DNA of 64,000 nt from Chloranthus sessilifolius (GCA_021018995.1 CM037588.1:90060765-90124764); one strand, 5' to 3'; shown: positions 35,166-47,189, counted from the first letter of the stretch. Notes: a model not told the origin generated them from the letters alone. Numbers and translations: made by a program.

Positions 35166-35577
35166 TCAGTGTACACAATCTCCAATTGCGCATCCTCCTA
35201 ACACGTAAGAAGGCCGGACAACGACTGGGTAGCCTATATCAGCTGCAATAGTTAATGCATCAGCAGTATCAATGGAATCTCTCTCTATCCTCAGCAGCAT
35301 CAATGGAATCAGGTGTGGTTCCCCAAATTTTGACATGCCCGGATTCACTTGCGCACATAGGTTTATGAGCATCTAAATAGGCTTGTATCGGGAGGGCCAA
35401 CTTGAGAGGAGTTTGTCCTCCAAATTGTACAATTATTCCGTCAGGTCGCTCTAGGTCGATGACGTTCAACACATCCTCAATTGTCAGTGGCTCGAAGTAT
35501 AGACGATGGCTGGTATCATAATCGGTGGACAGAGTCTCTGGGTTCGAATTCATCATGATCGTTTCATACCCTGCACC
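35166..35577 (-). pseudogene. CARB: Carbamoyl-phosphate synthase large subunit (CARB) fragment
   Basis: From an acceptor CTTCTCAG at 35578 the minus strand reads [60 protein letters not shown] and [15 protein letters not shown]. The frame breaks there, and sequence resumes in another frame as ADALTIAADIGYPVVVRPSY then VLGG. The 20-25 residues expected between are missing, and the 12-mer GATTCCATTGAT occurs at both sides of the break. The parent enzyme makes carbamoyl phosphate in plastids for arginine and pyrimidine synthesis. The fragment covers a pre-ATP-grasp segment and the start of an ATP-grasp domain only. Confidence 0.9.
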
Positions 35578-36632
35578 CTGAGAAGAAGTCATCGCAAATA
35601 TAATAAAAAAAGAAGCATGGCCCAAAATAAGCAAAACCAACATGTGAACATGGGTAAAATTAAACTGCCATCAAGATGTCCCATGGTTACTACTAGTTAT
35701 GCATAAGAGTTCATATTAGCTGCACTGGCTCGTAGGCATATTGTTCACCGCCTGCATGGCCAAAAGCTGACGTCCACAGATTTACAACATTTAAATCCCA
35801 CACGTCTCTTGATGTTTGACTATGCAGGCAGTCCACCACAGCCTATGGATTTGAACATTATTTTGTAAGCTAATAGATTACTTTGTGATTATTTTGGAAA
35901 CAGTGATTTAAGTTTTAAAACCATGAGCCTACTTAGTCATGTAAAGATGAAAATGTTGAAATTAGTAATCACTTGCTAGTTTCTTTATGATAAGAATGGA
36001 TGTTGATCTTATTTTCAATGTTCTATATATTATAAAAAAAAATTATTTTATTTTTTAAATCATATTAAATCTTATGATTTACGATTAAAATCATCCCCCT
36101 CTTACGATTTTGACAAATTGACAGAAATTGATTAGCTATATACAAAATTACACATACTATATATTTTTTATACTTGATGTATAAAATATTTGTACTGGTA
36201 CGTCTGCATAGAATCTTTCTTTAAAGTGTTGTATATATAACAAAGCACAGATATATCTTCTATTAATGCACGCAACATGAAAATGCACCTGCACATACAC
36301 ATTTTTAAATATATATTCATTAGGTGTGCACTATAAGCAGATGGTAGCATGGTATAAAACTCGGCCGATACCGATACGTATTGGTTTCGTCGAGAACCAA
36401 TATTGATACCTCCCTGGTACAGGCATCCGAGGGGAAGGGGGTATCGTCTCGGTCTTGGCTGATACAGCCCGATACATATTTTTTTCAAAGAAAGAAAGTA
36501 AGACAGATTTAGTTTCGGCGATACCGTATCTGTATTGGCAGATATGTATTGGTCCAAGATAGACTGATACTAATACTGATACCTTGGTTGGTAGGCATGT
36601 ATAATGCAAGAAAATGATGGTTAAGTGCTCAC

Positions 36633-36858
36633 CACGGTAACCCCAGCCTCTGCGTCGCCCTCCACCTCGATTCCGATTCCATCCACCATTTTCTGTCAAA
36701 TAAGGAAGATTTATTTTTATAAAAGGAGTCATAAGCTGTAAAATTATAGTACTGAACATAAATTATACCTTCGCCTGATAGAGCTGTCTAAGGGAAGCTT
36801 GTTCATGCTCAGGATACTCATCTTTGTGAACAAGAAACGGAGATTCTGTGAGGCTTGA
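36633..36858 (-). pseudogene. Unidentified two-exon gene fragment
   Basis: Exon-like piece 1 (about 36858-36769) reads LTESPFLVHKDEYPEHEQAS then LRQLYQAK before a GTATAA donor. Piece 2 (36692-36633) lies between TTTGACAG and GTGAGC. In the frame set by piece 1 it reads KMVDGIGIEVEGDAEAGVTV. In another frame it reads NGGWNRNRGGGRRRGWGYRG, an RGG-like composition. I do not recognise the parent gene. If the RGG frame is the original one, an indel has broken the join. Confidence 0.5.
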
Positions 36859-37759
36859 ACCAAAAAGAAATGGCTAGTCTTAGAATATCATTAAAAGATA
36901 ATAATAAAATATAAAGAAGATCCACAAGACTAAATTTCAAAATAAATAAATAAATGAATTACAAGCACTTAATCAAAGAAATCATAACGAGCATGAATCT
37001 TGAGGGGCTGCAATTTCTATTGGACTAAAGAGGGGATGCAATTGGTATTGCATGGCCAACAAAGTAATGGCCTCTCTTAGACATGACATTGAAAACCAAT
37101 AACAAAGCTAACTCCACTCTGCATGTGGTCTTGGGAGGCACTAAAATATGCAGCCTCAAAAACACTCAAAAGGTAGCATTAAGCTAAAAGAAGATTAAGA
37201 TTTATACCAAATCAAACTTCCATTTCCTGAATCTAGAATTATGATGTAGACACCTCAACAATATACCAACTCCATTTTCAAAACGTAGACCTCAACGAAA
37301 TAACAATTCCATTTCCAGATTCTAGTATTATAACGCAAACCTCATTTCCAATTACAAGCTATTAGCATGGAATCATGTTAAGGAATATTAATGAACCTCA
37401 TCAAATATATGACTATATAAATAATCATCAAATATATAATATATGAGGTAAATTAAGAAATAAAGAAAACTAAAAGAACTAAAACAGGAAAAATAAATAA
37501 ATAAATAAACAGAGCTCAAACCATTATATATGATTGATATCAAGATCTATCTTGAGATTTTATATCTTTGTACATACATCCTAAGCTCAGAAGCTTGGTT
37601 AGCTTACTACTATTATGCAAGTGAAGCAAATGGATTTTTGTCGATTAAATGAAAAATTGTTATGATATGAACAATAAACTTGATCCCTCATGAAAATTGT
37701 CTTTGATCCTTCACCACTCATTCCTTTTGAAAGGATTGGGCATAGGATTTTTTCTTGCT

Positions 37760-37769
37760 CTATATATAC
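37760..37769 (+). promoter_or_regulatory. Possible TATA box of the SAUR copy
   Basis: CTATATATAC lies about 115 bp before the SAUR ATG, a plausible promoter position in this intronless family. Confidence 0.4.
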
Positions 37770-37883
37770 AGATGCTAAAGATTAAATTTCATTCAATCAA
37801 CATCCTCTGTTAATGATTTTCTCAGCAAGCAGACTTGACACCTTATTGCTGCAAAATTACATTTTAACAGAAATTTTTGAAGC

Positions 37884-38180
37884 ATGGGTATTCGTTTGCC
37901 TATGGTAATTCATGCCAAGCAGATTCTACGACGCTCTTTTAGTGGGAGTCAATTATCTCCGACTTCAAACTTCCCAAAAGAGCACTTTTCTATTTACGTT
38001 GGAGATAACCAAAAGCGATTTGTGATCCCAACTTCTTACTTGAAGCATCTATTGTTCCTAAACTTGTTGAGTATGGTGAAAGAAGAGTTTGGTTTTGACC
38101 ATCAAATGGGTGGTCTAACAATTCCATGAGAAGAGGAAGAGTTCATAAATTTCACTTCTTAACTGAATGGATGGTGAGGA
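37884..38180 (+). pseudogene. SAUR (small auxin-up RNA) gene, truncated by stops
   Basis: ATG at 37884 opens MGIRLPMVIHAKQILRRSFS, followed by FPKEHFSIYVGDNQKRFVIP and EEFGFDHQMGGLTIP, the SAUR domain. A TGA at 38127-38129 replaces the conserved Cys of PCREE. The frame continues EEEEFINFTS, a second stop where Gln is expected, then LNGW, the usual SAUR C-terminus. The remnant would be 81 residues instead of about 95. SAURs regulate PP2C.D phosphatases and cell expansion. It is intronless like normal SAURs, on the opposite strand to the other fragments in this CACTA element, and its candidate promoter is present. Confidence 0.85.
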
Positions 38181-39084
38181 TTAACAAAGAAATGAAAGTC
38201 TAACCCAGATAATTTGAACCCTAATTTTACCTGTGTATGGGGAACTTAGATTTTCAAATTAGAAGTTGATGACAGCCAATTCTTCAATCCAATAGAGGGA
38301 CAAAATTCATTGTAATTATTTGTAAATCAGGGGAACATTACAGTTCTCCCTTCATACATCCTTGTAACTCATTGTAGTCTATTTGTAAGCAAAGGATGCT
38401 AAAATTTCCTATGACATCTATTGCCTTTTAAGTGTCCTATTTTATTCAATTACAATATAGAGGGAGAAAATTTCCTGGTTAAATTAATATGCCAATGGTG
38501 AACCCATATGTAATGAACTGGCTTGGAATTCGGTCCAGTCTAATTAGCGATCGAACTACTTCGCTTTGTAGTCATTTTTGGTCAATTTTGCCTATATTTT
38601 ACTTTAATTTCTTCAAAATATGAAAGTGTTGGTGAAAGGATTTGAACCTTAAGCTAAGTTTTTGAAATTCGAGACTAAACCAACAAACTTCAAAACATTA
38701 ATTTGTTATAGGATCAATGTTGGAGGGGTAGGGGACCCTCCAACCGCTTTTCTTTAAAATTTTGTTTAATAGCAACAGAGAAATGACCTCAAACTTATGA
38801 GTTTCTATCTTAGATTGATGAATACAAAGTACATGAATCAGAGTGAAAATTTCTCAAATCAGTGAAAAATGTTTTATATTAGCGCACAGATCTGCCTTGA
38901 AAGTTTCAAATAGGATATTTGTTACGAACTCAATTTCGTCGATATTAAGTTGGGGACACAAATCTTGGAATAACTGTCTTTGACTTAACAGTCAATAAAA
39001 ACTGTTAACTTGCTTAGTTAACTAGTCATAAGTCCCCTTCCAAAAAAATTTCCCACATGCTTGATGCATGTCGTGGAGCAGTGA

Positions 39085-39240
39085 AGCAAATGTTTTTATT
39101 TTTTATTTTTTTATCGACGAATGAGTAATTTCATTGAATAATAAAAATACAGTCGGACCCGGCCTAACATGATGCTAAGCAAGAGAGAACAAAGAAAGAA
39201 TGAACAACAGAAAAAACACAAAAATAGCTACGGCAGAAGT
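39085..39240 (-). mobile_element. Possible LINE 3' end, antisense
   Basis: A TTTTTATTTTTTATTTTTTT run is followed by ATCGACGAATGAGTAATTTC, similar in layout to 14795-14945. No coding remains. Confidence 0.3.
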
Positions 39241-40734
39241 GCAGCAAAAAAACAGCCACAATCAAAGATAACCTAGAAAAAAATCCATAACTAGTTTTCG
39301 ACATTCATTTTAATGCTCCTTTTCAAGAAACATGATGTCTTAGCAACCGTCCATTCAGAATCAGATAGTGGAATAGTAACTGTCCAACCTATAAGTAATA
39401 GTAATGCCTCAAAAGCTCAAGTAGTTCAACAAGCAGCTCAAGGAGTTGTAAAGTTACCCGAGACACATGAAGACCCGGCAACCTCGACAGAGCAAACACC
39501 AGCAAGGAGTTGAGACTAGATTTTTTTTCTTTTTTTTTCTGGTTTTATCTAACTACCTGAATAGCTTATGAGTTGCAAAAAATAACTAAACAAATTATGA
39601 GTTAATTATGTTTAATTATTTACATTAAGATCGTTATTAGTCATGCTTGGAGTAGTGTAATGTAGTCGTGTCGTATGTGTCACGCATCGTGATCAATCAG
39701 ATCATTCATGCAGCCCGTCCACATCTGGATGGACTGTTGGTCCAAATAAAAATTAATCAGAAAATAATGTTAGCCTAAAAATAATATTTTTACATTAAAA
39801 AAAAAAAAAAAAATTGATCAATCATCAGAGATGGTATTAGGTGCTTGGGTAAGAGGATTAGGCTTAGCGTTTCAACAATCAATATCATACATGTGGTATC
39901 GACGAACAGAATGTTATCATGTTGGCCTACAAACCGATCATTTCAATCAGACAATGTTGTAAACCAAGGATCAAATTTTTGGTCTGCCAATTGTCAATCA
40001 TTGATTCCTAGCTATTCTACACAAAATGCATGCTTCCACAGCACATGAGCATTGTCGTTTCCTTTCGTTAATGTAAGCTTTACTTCACTAAATCAGCAAT
40101 TCCAACACACAAACATATGGCATGTAAGATCGGACCCAGCAGATCCACACGCCTAAGCATTTTATCAGGCTTTCAATATTTGTCTAGCCAATATTACTTG
40201 TGTGCACACAATGCAGATCCAGCTTAGCATAACACAACCACAATTCTAAATTCCAAATATATTGTATGTTAATTTGATTGCAAGTAAGGACACGTTTTAT
40301 ACCCAAAATTTTAAATTGGACCAATTGAAATCAGGATCAGTTTTAAATATTCAAAAAAATAAAGCAAAATTGAAGAACAAATCTCAAATATATGAATTAC
40401 TCTAAAATATATTGACAAAATTCCCCAAAAAAGTCAGAAAATTTCAGAAATTTTTTTGGAATATATATAGGAAAATGATTTGAAAGAAATCAGATCGAGA
40501 TCTGAAAAAAAAATGCCTTACAGAAGTAGCAGAGTTAATATTCCGCAGTATGAATGTCGGATTCGATCACTGACGAGTGCCGAATAGTTCTAGCGAGCAG
40601 AAAACGTTGGTTCCGTTTGATCGATCTCTGTTTGCAGCATCCTTGCTAGTGCTCGATCTGAATCAACATATCAAAATCAAAATCAGTCCTCTAAAGATCA
40701 AGATCAAAATCAAAATCGATCTGTAGCAGAAAAT

Positions 40735-40988
40735 TAATCCTTGCAAAATTGAATCGTGAAGTAAAATTAATCCTTGCAAACTCACCTAAATCGTTCACGA
40801 GATCTAAAAAATTGAAGAGGAAGTTTATTTTAATTAGAAAATAGCCGAAAGGGTATTTTCTAATTAATCCTAGCAAAATTGAATGATCTGAAGCAAAATT
40901 AATCCTTGCAAACTCACCTGAATCGTTCACGCGATCTAAAAAATTGAAGAGGAAGCTGATTTTAATTAGAAAATAGCCGAAAGGGTAC
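40735..40988. repeat. Direct duplication of about 120 bp
   Basis: AATTAATCCTTGCAAACTCACC, ATCGTTCACG, GATCTAAAAAATTGAAGAGG and AATTAGAAAATAGCCGAAAG recur in order at 40764-40857 and 40896-40988, with AAAATTGAAT..GA beginning both copies. It lies close to the right end of the CACTA element. Confidence 0.85.
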
Positions 40989-41616
40989 AAAATCTATCAG
41001 AAACAACTAGATTTTGTGCCGAAAAAATGAATTGAATTGGCGAAAACTTCCAGAAGAAGAGGAACCCTAGCTTTCGTCGGCGCAATGGGAGAGGAAACCC
41101 TAGCTTTCGTCAGCGTTAGCTGGAGAGAAGAGTTGGCAATTTGGAAAAGAAAACTTGTGTCGTTGGCTATTTATATGAGGCAAGTGTTGAGGAAGGTATG
41201 CCCGTTGAGATGATGGTGGTCGATAGAAAATCTCCTGCTTGTGGCGGTCTATGATAACAACTGCCAGTATTATAAAAAATAAAAAAAATTAGTAGCCGCC
41301 ACTACAGGCCATTTATTTTGTAGTGTGGCTAGAATTAGATAGAACTTTGATTTTAATTTAATTTCTAATTTCTAAATTAGAGAAATTAGTTAGCTTAACC
41401 TTCATTTTTCTAGGCAATTTACATAAATTGCTATTGTTCCATGCCAAGTCGCATGCAATTAATGCATGCATAATTGCATCTTGAGCCATTGAATTTTAGC
41501 CAATTATTTAACTAGTCCCATGATGGCCCATCGAATGGGGGATATTCAATCACCTTCATTGATGATGATCATTAGATCATCATAATCAATTTTGGCTATA
41601 CCAAGTGAACTATTGG

Positions 41617-41825
41617 GTGCCATTAGTAACGATCGAATGATGGGTGTCCTTTAAGGGTTCATATTGATTGTGGGTGCCCTTAGAAGTACCACCTAGTTAA
41701 ACATATTAGTGTGGGTACCCTTAGTGGGTGCCACACCTAAATTTAATTATTGTGGGTGCCCTTAATGGGTGTCACACCTATTTTCGAATAATTGGGTGCC
41801 CCACACTTTTAATTGGGTACTGCCT
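41617..41825 (+). repeat. GGGTGCCCTTA minisatellite
   Basis: Six to eight irregular copies built on GTGGGTGCCCTTAATGGGTG and CACACCTA. Confidence 0.75.
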
Positions 41826-41946
41826 ATAACCATCTTTTGAAGGTGCCCGTGTCTCCGGTCTTCATTTCGAGTCTGTTAATGGGTCGGATTTTTGGTCAAA
41901 GGTTTGACTACCCCAAGTTTTCGGAGGCTGTTACAAATGTGTATTA

Positions 41947-41948
<2 letters not shown>

Positions 41949-41995
<47 letters not shown>
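41949..41995. repeat. (TA)n microsatellite
   Basis: Perfect TA run of about 47 bp. Confidence 0.95.
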
Positions 41996-41998
<3 letters not shown>

Positions 41999-42156
41999 AG
42001 GTGAATTTAGATAAGACGAGTTGATACTGAATTCCTAAACTGTATCTCGAGAGCGGTGCTCATCTCGCAAATAACATGTTAAATATTGGGATATGCCCAA
42101 CATATATAAGCATGCATATGAGTGAAACTGTACTTTTGACATTTCAATGATTTGAT

Positions 42157-42240
42157 AATCAAAAATAGAGTGCACCTCCTCACATAAAAGGGAAATTTAA
42201 TCAAAAATAGAGTGCACCTCCTCACATAAAAGGGAAATTC
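42157..42240. repeat. 42-bp tandem duplication
   Basis: AATCAAAAATAGAGTGCACC ..CACATAAAAGGGAAATT occurs twice head to tail (42157-42198, 42199-42240) with one difference at the last base, so it is recent. Confidence 0.95.
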
Positions 42241-42518
42241 ATCCTTGCACCGCCCTTAGTGCACATTCAGGTACCTGATACACAATGACTCAGTAACTGG
42301 CTACCTTTCTCCAATTAGGATTGTGACTTGTTTGTGGGTCAATTTTTTTGACAATGGCATATACTTTTTTGATGTGATAAGTTATTTGAAGATCATGATT
42401 TAAAAATTTATAATTTTAAAGATTAGGATAAAAAATGTGATTCAAAATAAATTTTTATTTGTTCGTTAAGTGATTCAAAATAATCAATGTCTTTTTAAGA
42501 TTTAATCAAATGTCAAAG

Positions 42519-45500
42519 TGTAACGACCCTAAAAATTTAAAACTGAATTTGTGGTGTTAGATTCATTTTGCACAGAGCGTGGTGTTAGTGCTCCATACCG
42601 GAACCTATCCTAGTTGAAAAAGTACACATTTTGGTTTTTCAAAAAGGTTTTATATTTAAAATTATCCTTATTTGACACAAGTTGTGTGGTGGCCTAGTGG
42701 TTGAAAGACTTTGCTTAACACCGAATTAATGCCCATATATTATAAATAAGAAAGCCGTGTCACTCCATCTTCTTCTATAGCCACCTTTTTCTAAAAACAC
42801 CCTAATCTCTTTTAAATCTCTTGTGTGTTCTTCCACAAGAACCACTATAGTATTTTTCTATCGTCAAATCGAGGTGAAGACAGCGTAATCGTGGACGGCC
42901 CATCGTGTGGACGCCGATCTCTATCGCCCTAACCGCCATCGATTCGCCGAGCACGCTTCAAGAGGTGGGTGCCCCTCGATCGATCTTAAAATATTCAACT
43001 TTTTATTTTAATAATAATAAGAATAAATAAATATATATATATATATATTAAATGAATATCTATTTATCTTATTTAGGTATTCAAAAGTTATATATATATA
43101 CATGTATTTCGGTGTGTATAATAGCATAAATCCTATACATGGACATATAATAGTTGCCCTTAATATATATAGATATATAATGAATATATATAGGGTTTTG
43201 TATTGCTTATATAGGTGTTTACAGTGGAGAGAGAGAGAGAGAGAGAGAGAGATAGCTCTTCTTCTCCACAATTTCGTCAGTGAAGATAAGATATATTTCG
43301 GGGATCGGCCCAACTAAACGCCGACAATGCCGGTGATAACTTGCCCGTGCCAACTATTGTAGTTGGGCACTTTAAAGAATTTTACCTGATATGAATATTT
43401 TGGTGCAACCATCCTTCTAGCACCATTGATTTCAAATGAAATAGATTCAAGTTGGACCTTATGGGCCCAACCCAAGAAATAGAACAGAGATGGACCATCT
43501 CCACAAATTGAAATCCTCGAGACATCTAATGGTTCAGAACTCGAGAATTTGGCCCACAAATCAAGAAAATTAAAAGGCTATTTAGATATCAGTGAACATG
43601 AAGGATTTGACCCTTAGATTTGAGACCTTAGAGGTCAAAATAAATTGGGCCCAACAACCTAATACCTTAGAATCATTTTTCTTAAATATCTAATGGTTCA
43701 GATCTGTTCAATCTGATCGCCACATGGTAGGTACACTAAGTGTGCACTTGACTGCTAGATCTTATGTCACGTTGTTGGAAGATCTAGTGTGCTAGAGATC
43801 GAATCGGGATCGGGACAAAAGAATCAACCTTAGGTAAAATTTTATTGTCTAACCATCAAATGGTTGATTAGAGGATAGATGACTCAAAGTTCGTGCCTTC
43901 TTATTTTAACCTTAGGTACCACATAGAATAATACGTGGGTTACCTTTGACCCTTAATTTTTGAGAATTAAGGCGCAAGTGGCCCATAGGACCAACTTCAA
44001 AACGATCTCAATAGTAACTCAATGTAATCTAATGACTCAGAAAGTGTCACTAAAATTTCTAGGATGCGCTTTGAGGCTCACAAATTGGAAAATTTAGTGA
44101 GGGATATTAACCCTTGTATAACTAGGCTAAGTGGATCATTTGACTGCCACATTGACCCACTCTTAGGTCAAATTAGTAAAAAGTGTCGATACTAAGACTG
44201 CACAAATATTATGAAACTTTAAAAATGAAGGCGATCGATGTCAATCGGCCCATAGAAGGTTTCTCCAAAATTTTTGTATGAAATATCTATGCTTTTCAAA
44301 TATTAATTATTATTTTATATTCACAAGTATGTAAGATGTATGAAATAGTTTCTTTTGGCCAAGTTAGTCATTTCATCATATGGCATGCACCACATAGAAA
44401 AATCACGATAGGGCATACGCACAATTAAAAAGAAATAAGCTATGTCACACGACTTTTAAGCCTTCGTCATGGTGGGATTCCCGTCACGGTCACGTGGAAC
44501 TTGGAATGTAGGCATCCATGTACGGATGCAACACCTCTATGGGAGTACGCCAAAGTATATCCAGGTTACTACGGAACCCGTCCCTTGGGAAGCGTGATTT
44601 TGTGAATCTTATCGCACCATGGCTCACTTTAAATTAGTTTTAAGCAAATGATAAGGAATTATATGTAAGATAAGGTAAGATACGAATACGGATAAGTTAC
44701 GTTGTGAAGGCCAGCAAAATACGAACTAAGTTTCTACCGCGTGCCATGACTTGCGTGCCACCGCAAGACCTGACGTCTGCAGTCAAGACGGGACTTAAGG
44801 ACAATATGATACGACAGCGTCCCGAATGTAAGGGGACACTGATTTAAATGCATGCAACCTCATCAGGCTGGATGGTGGTATACGATATGATATGGAGGTT
44901 AGGTGGTTATCTACACGTGGACCTCGCGTGATAGGCTCGGCGTGCCGCGCACAGTCGATATCGAAAATAAGGTAAGATGTGAAGTACGTTGTGTAGGCGT
45001 ATGGAGCAATATTAAGTCTTAAGATATGCCACATGATAAAGGCATAATAAAAGGAGATCAGAACTTGATGCATCATATATATTTCATGTTATGTCAGGTC
45101 TTTTCATTTTATGTTACTTCTTGTTCTTTTTATGCTATATTTTTCAGTTTTGTTATGATAGATATGAGATCGTAGATGTTTTTGTAATCATTTATGGTTG
45201 TTTGATTTATTTCAAAATGTATCACAACTCAAACGATTGCACACACGATCACCTGAGTATTTTATGGTGGATCGATTGTGCAACCTGCTGAGTTTACGTG
45301 ACTGAGTAAACTCACCCCCTCCCCAAAACTAACGATGGTGAGAACTCGATTTTCCATCAACGAGGATGGGGATCTCATTCTGATGCTCAAGAGCGTGAAG
45401 ACGTCGGCTACCATCTGGATGAGGGAATAGATCCGGCGGATTACTTTGAGCATTGAGAGATTTGTAGTCATAGTTTTATTATTTCCAGGGGTGATTTGTT

Positions 45501-45811
45501 ATTAGATACTTTTATTTTTCAGCACCAATTATGGGTTTGCGTTGGGACTGTTTTATTCCACGTAAAACCTCTGCTTGCTTTCAATTATAGATGCATGGTT
45601 AGGATTTATCACTTAATTAACGTCATCTACGTTTTCCGCTGTTGTTTGTTTGAATAATTTATATTTAAATGATGCCATTAAATGCCTTGATCCATATGCT
45701 AAATCGGTATAAGAATTATGTGTATGTCCGCTTATCGCCTTAACAAGCGTGCGGTGTCATAACACGGAATTCTAGGCCCTTGAGGTCGGGTAAGGATTCT
45801 GGGTCGTGACA
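42519..45811 (+). mobile_element. Solo LTR of a gypsy-like retrotransposon, TSD CAAAG
   Basis: The segment starts TGTAACGACCCT and ends GGGTCGTGACA, 3293 bp, with identical CAAAG at 42514-42518 and 45812-45816. No primer-binding site, polypurine tract or coding domain is inside or beside it, so it is a single LTR left by LTR-LTR recombination. It has a CT-rich leader with CCCTAA motifs around 42760-42960, a GA microsatellite at 43228-43251, the box shared with the gypsy element (44495-44605) and a GAGTAAACTCACCCCC block (45302-45317) like that of the other LTRs. Confidence 0.9.
44495..44605 (+). other. Box shared with the 3' region of the 15-27 kb gypsy element
   Basis: TGTAGGCATCCATGTACGGA then TGCAACAC and CAGGTTACTACGGAACCCGT then CCCTTGG correspond to 24904-24995 in order and spacing. 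Confidence 0.75.
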
Positions 45812-46084
45812 CAAAGTACCATGAAGATCATATGTGCCACGAAGATTGGGTCGTGATTCAAAACAATTAATGCCTTTTAGGGCTCTTTTTTGTTTCAAAG
45901 GAAACAAGAGGAAATAAGGAAAAATTCCTAAACGACGAATGAATTGTCAAGGTTCCTGTTGTTTGGATGACATTCAAAGAGTCGGAAATTATCTTGGTAT
46001 TTTCCACCAAAATCCGAGAACAAATGCCGAAAGGGTCCCTCAGATTTCTATCTTTCGACCCGTTTAGTAATACCACACAATTTT

Positions 46085-46240
46085 TTCACAGACAAAAATC
46101 ATTGACTGATTTGATTCTGACGATGGAGATTGTTTTTTTTTTCAATCTTCCTCATGATAGATCTTAAGATAATGACGCCCCTATCAGACGGTCTGATGTT
46201 GATTTTATGTGACACACATCCAAAAAAATCAAAGGTAGAG
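46085..46240. repeat. Copy of the fold-back repeat family
   Basis: CATTGACTGATTTGATTCTG ACGATGGAGATT, GATAGATCTTAAGATAATGA and CCTATCAGACGGTCTGATG are a diverged copy of the unit that is tandem at 57657-58030. The flanks to 47140 hold no gene. Confidence 0.65.
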
Positions 46241-47189
46241 CTACGTTATGACTTTAGCGGTCAATTTACTACCCAAACTTCCTAAAAATTTATTACTAAG
46301 CTTGAGGGGTCCTAATTTATATTAGTGGATTCTCATCCATCCAAAATTATCTTGACCACCCAAAATTATCAAAAATCTTCAACCAATTTTTTTTATGGTA
46401 TTTGTTTTCATAACAAATATTTCTTTAGTTTTTTTTAACTAAATCGCACAATTTTAGCCTATTTTTTAGCTCCCCCTCCATCTCTTTAGGTGTTGCCGGA
46501 TTTATTTTTGGAGAGATTTCTCTCACAAGGGGTTCTACTATGTTATAGAGCTATATACTCACATATATGGTCTATATACTCTAGTATAATTAATTTAAAA
46601 AACTAAACAATTTATTACACATAACAAGGTTTGAACCTAGAACCTAACCTTTACAAAACACTAAGTCAACCACTAGAGCAATTCACTAAGATATGAAAAG
46701 AGAAAAAAAAACTTAATACATATATAATTTTTGGTCATTTGGCTATTTTTTTTGTTAGGATATGTTACTTTCCTATAATTTCCTACGTATGTATCCAAGC
46801 ACAGGATTTAGTTAATCTTGTGTTTTCGCAGCTAGCAATGTGGTTATCTAAACAATGAAAAATAAAGGAAAACAAAGGAATCCCATGGTTTCCTACAACT
46901 TAGGAATCCATGGGAAAATATAAGAATATTATTTTACTTTCCCACGTTTCCCGTATTTTTATCCAAACATGCCCTTAAAGATCGTCAAAATGCTCAATGT
47001 TAAGCCAATGGCAATTGAGTCATTGATGAAGTTGATCGGAATGCATCGAACCGTTGGATTCGCATAAATAAACGACCCGAGTCTGCACTTATCACTATTT
47101 GGATAGCAATTTGTCTGTGTGAGAAATGTAAGAATATTCAAAATTCAGTGTTTGGATACATGTTTGGAAAACACTATAAAATGGAGTAA

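Larger units (their letters stand above)
33918..41325. mobile_element. 7.4 kb non-autonomous CACTA element with captured gene fragments
   Basis: The left end CACTACAAAAAATAAG and right end CATTTATTTTGTAGTG are inverted, and TGG flanks both sides (33915-33917, 41326-41328). Subterminal GCGGCAGT/ACTGCCGCT repeats crowd the first 230 bp, and GGCGGC, ACTGCCAGT and CCGCCACTACA motifs lie in the last 90 bp. No transposase was found inside. It carries pieces of CSI1 (34344-35114), CARB (35166-35577), an unidentified spliced gene (36633-36858) and SAUR (37884-38180). The right-hand inverted repeat matches for only about 13 bases and is diverged, so the pairing rests mainly on CACTAC/GTAGTG, the TGG pair and the subterminal motifs. 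Confidence 0.7.

Noticed and set aside
39313-39513. 66-residue frame inside the CACTA element
   Set aside because: No recognisable domain or exon borders; too short to support.
45890-46970. Possible hAT-like miniature with AGGGC..TTT / ATCCAAACATGCCCTT ends
   Set aside because: The inverted match is too weak and no target duplication could be found.
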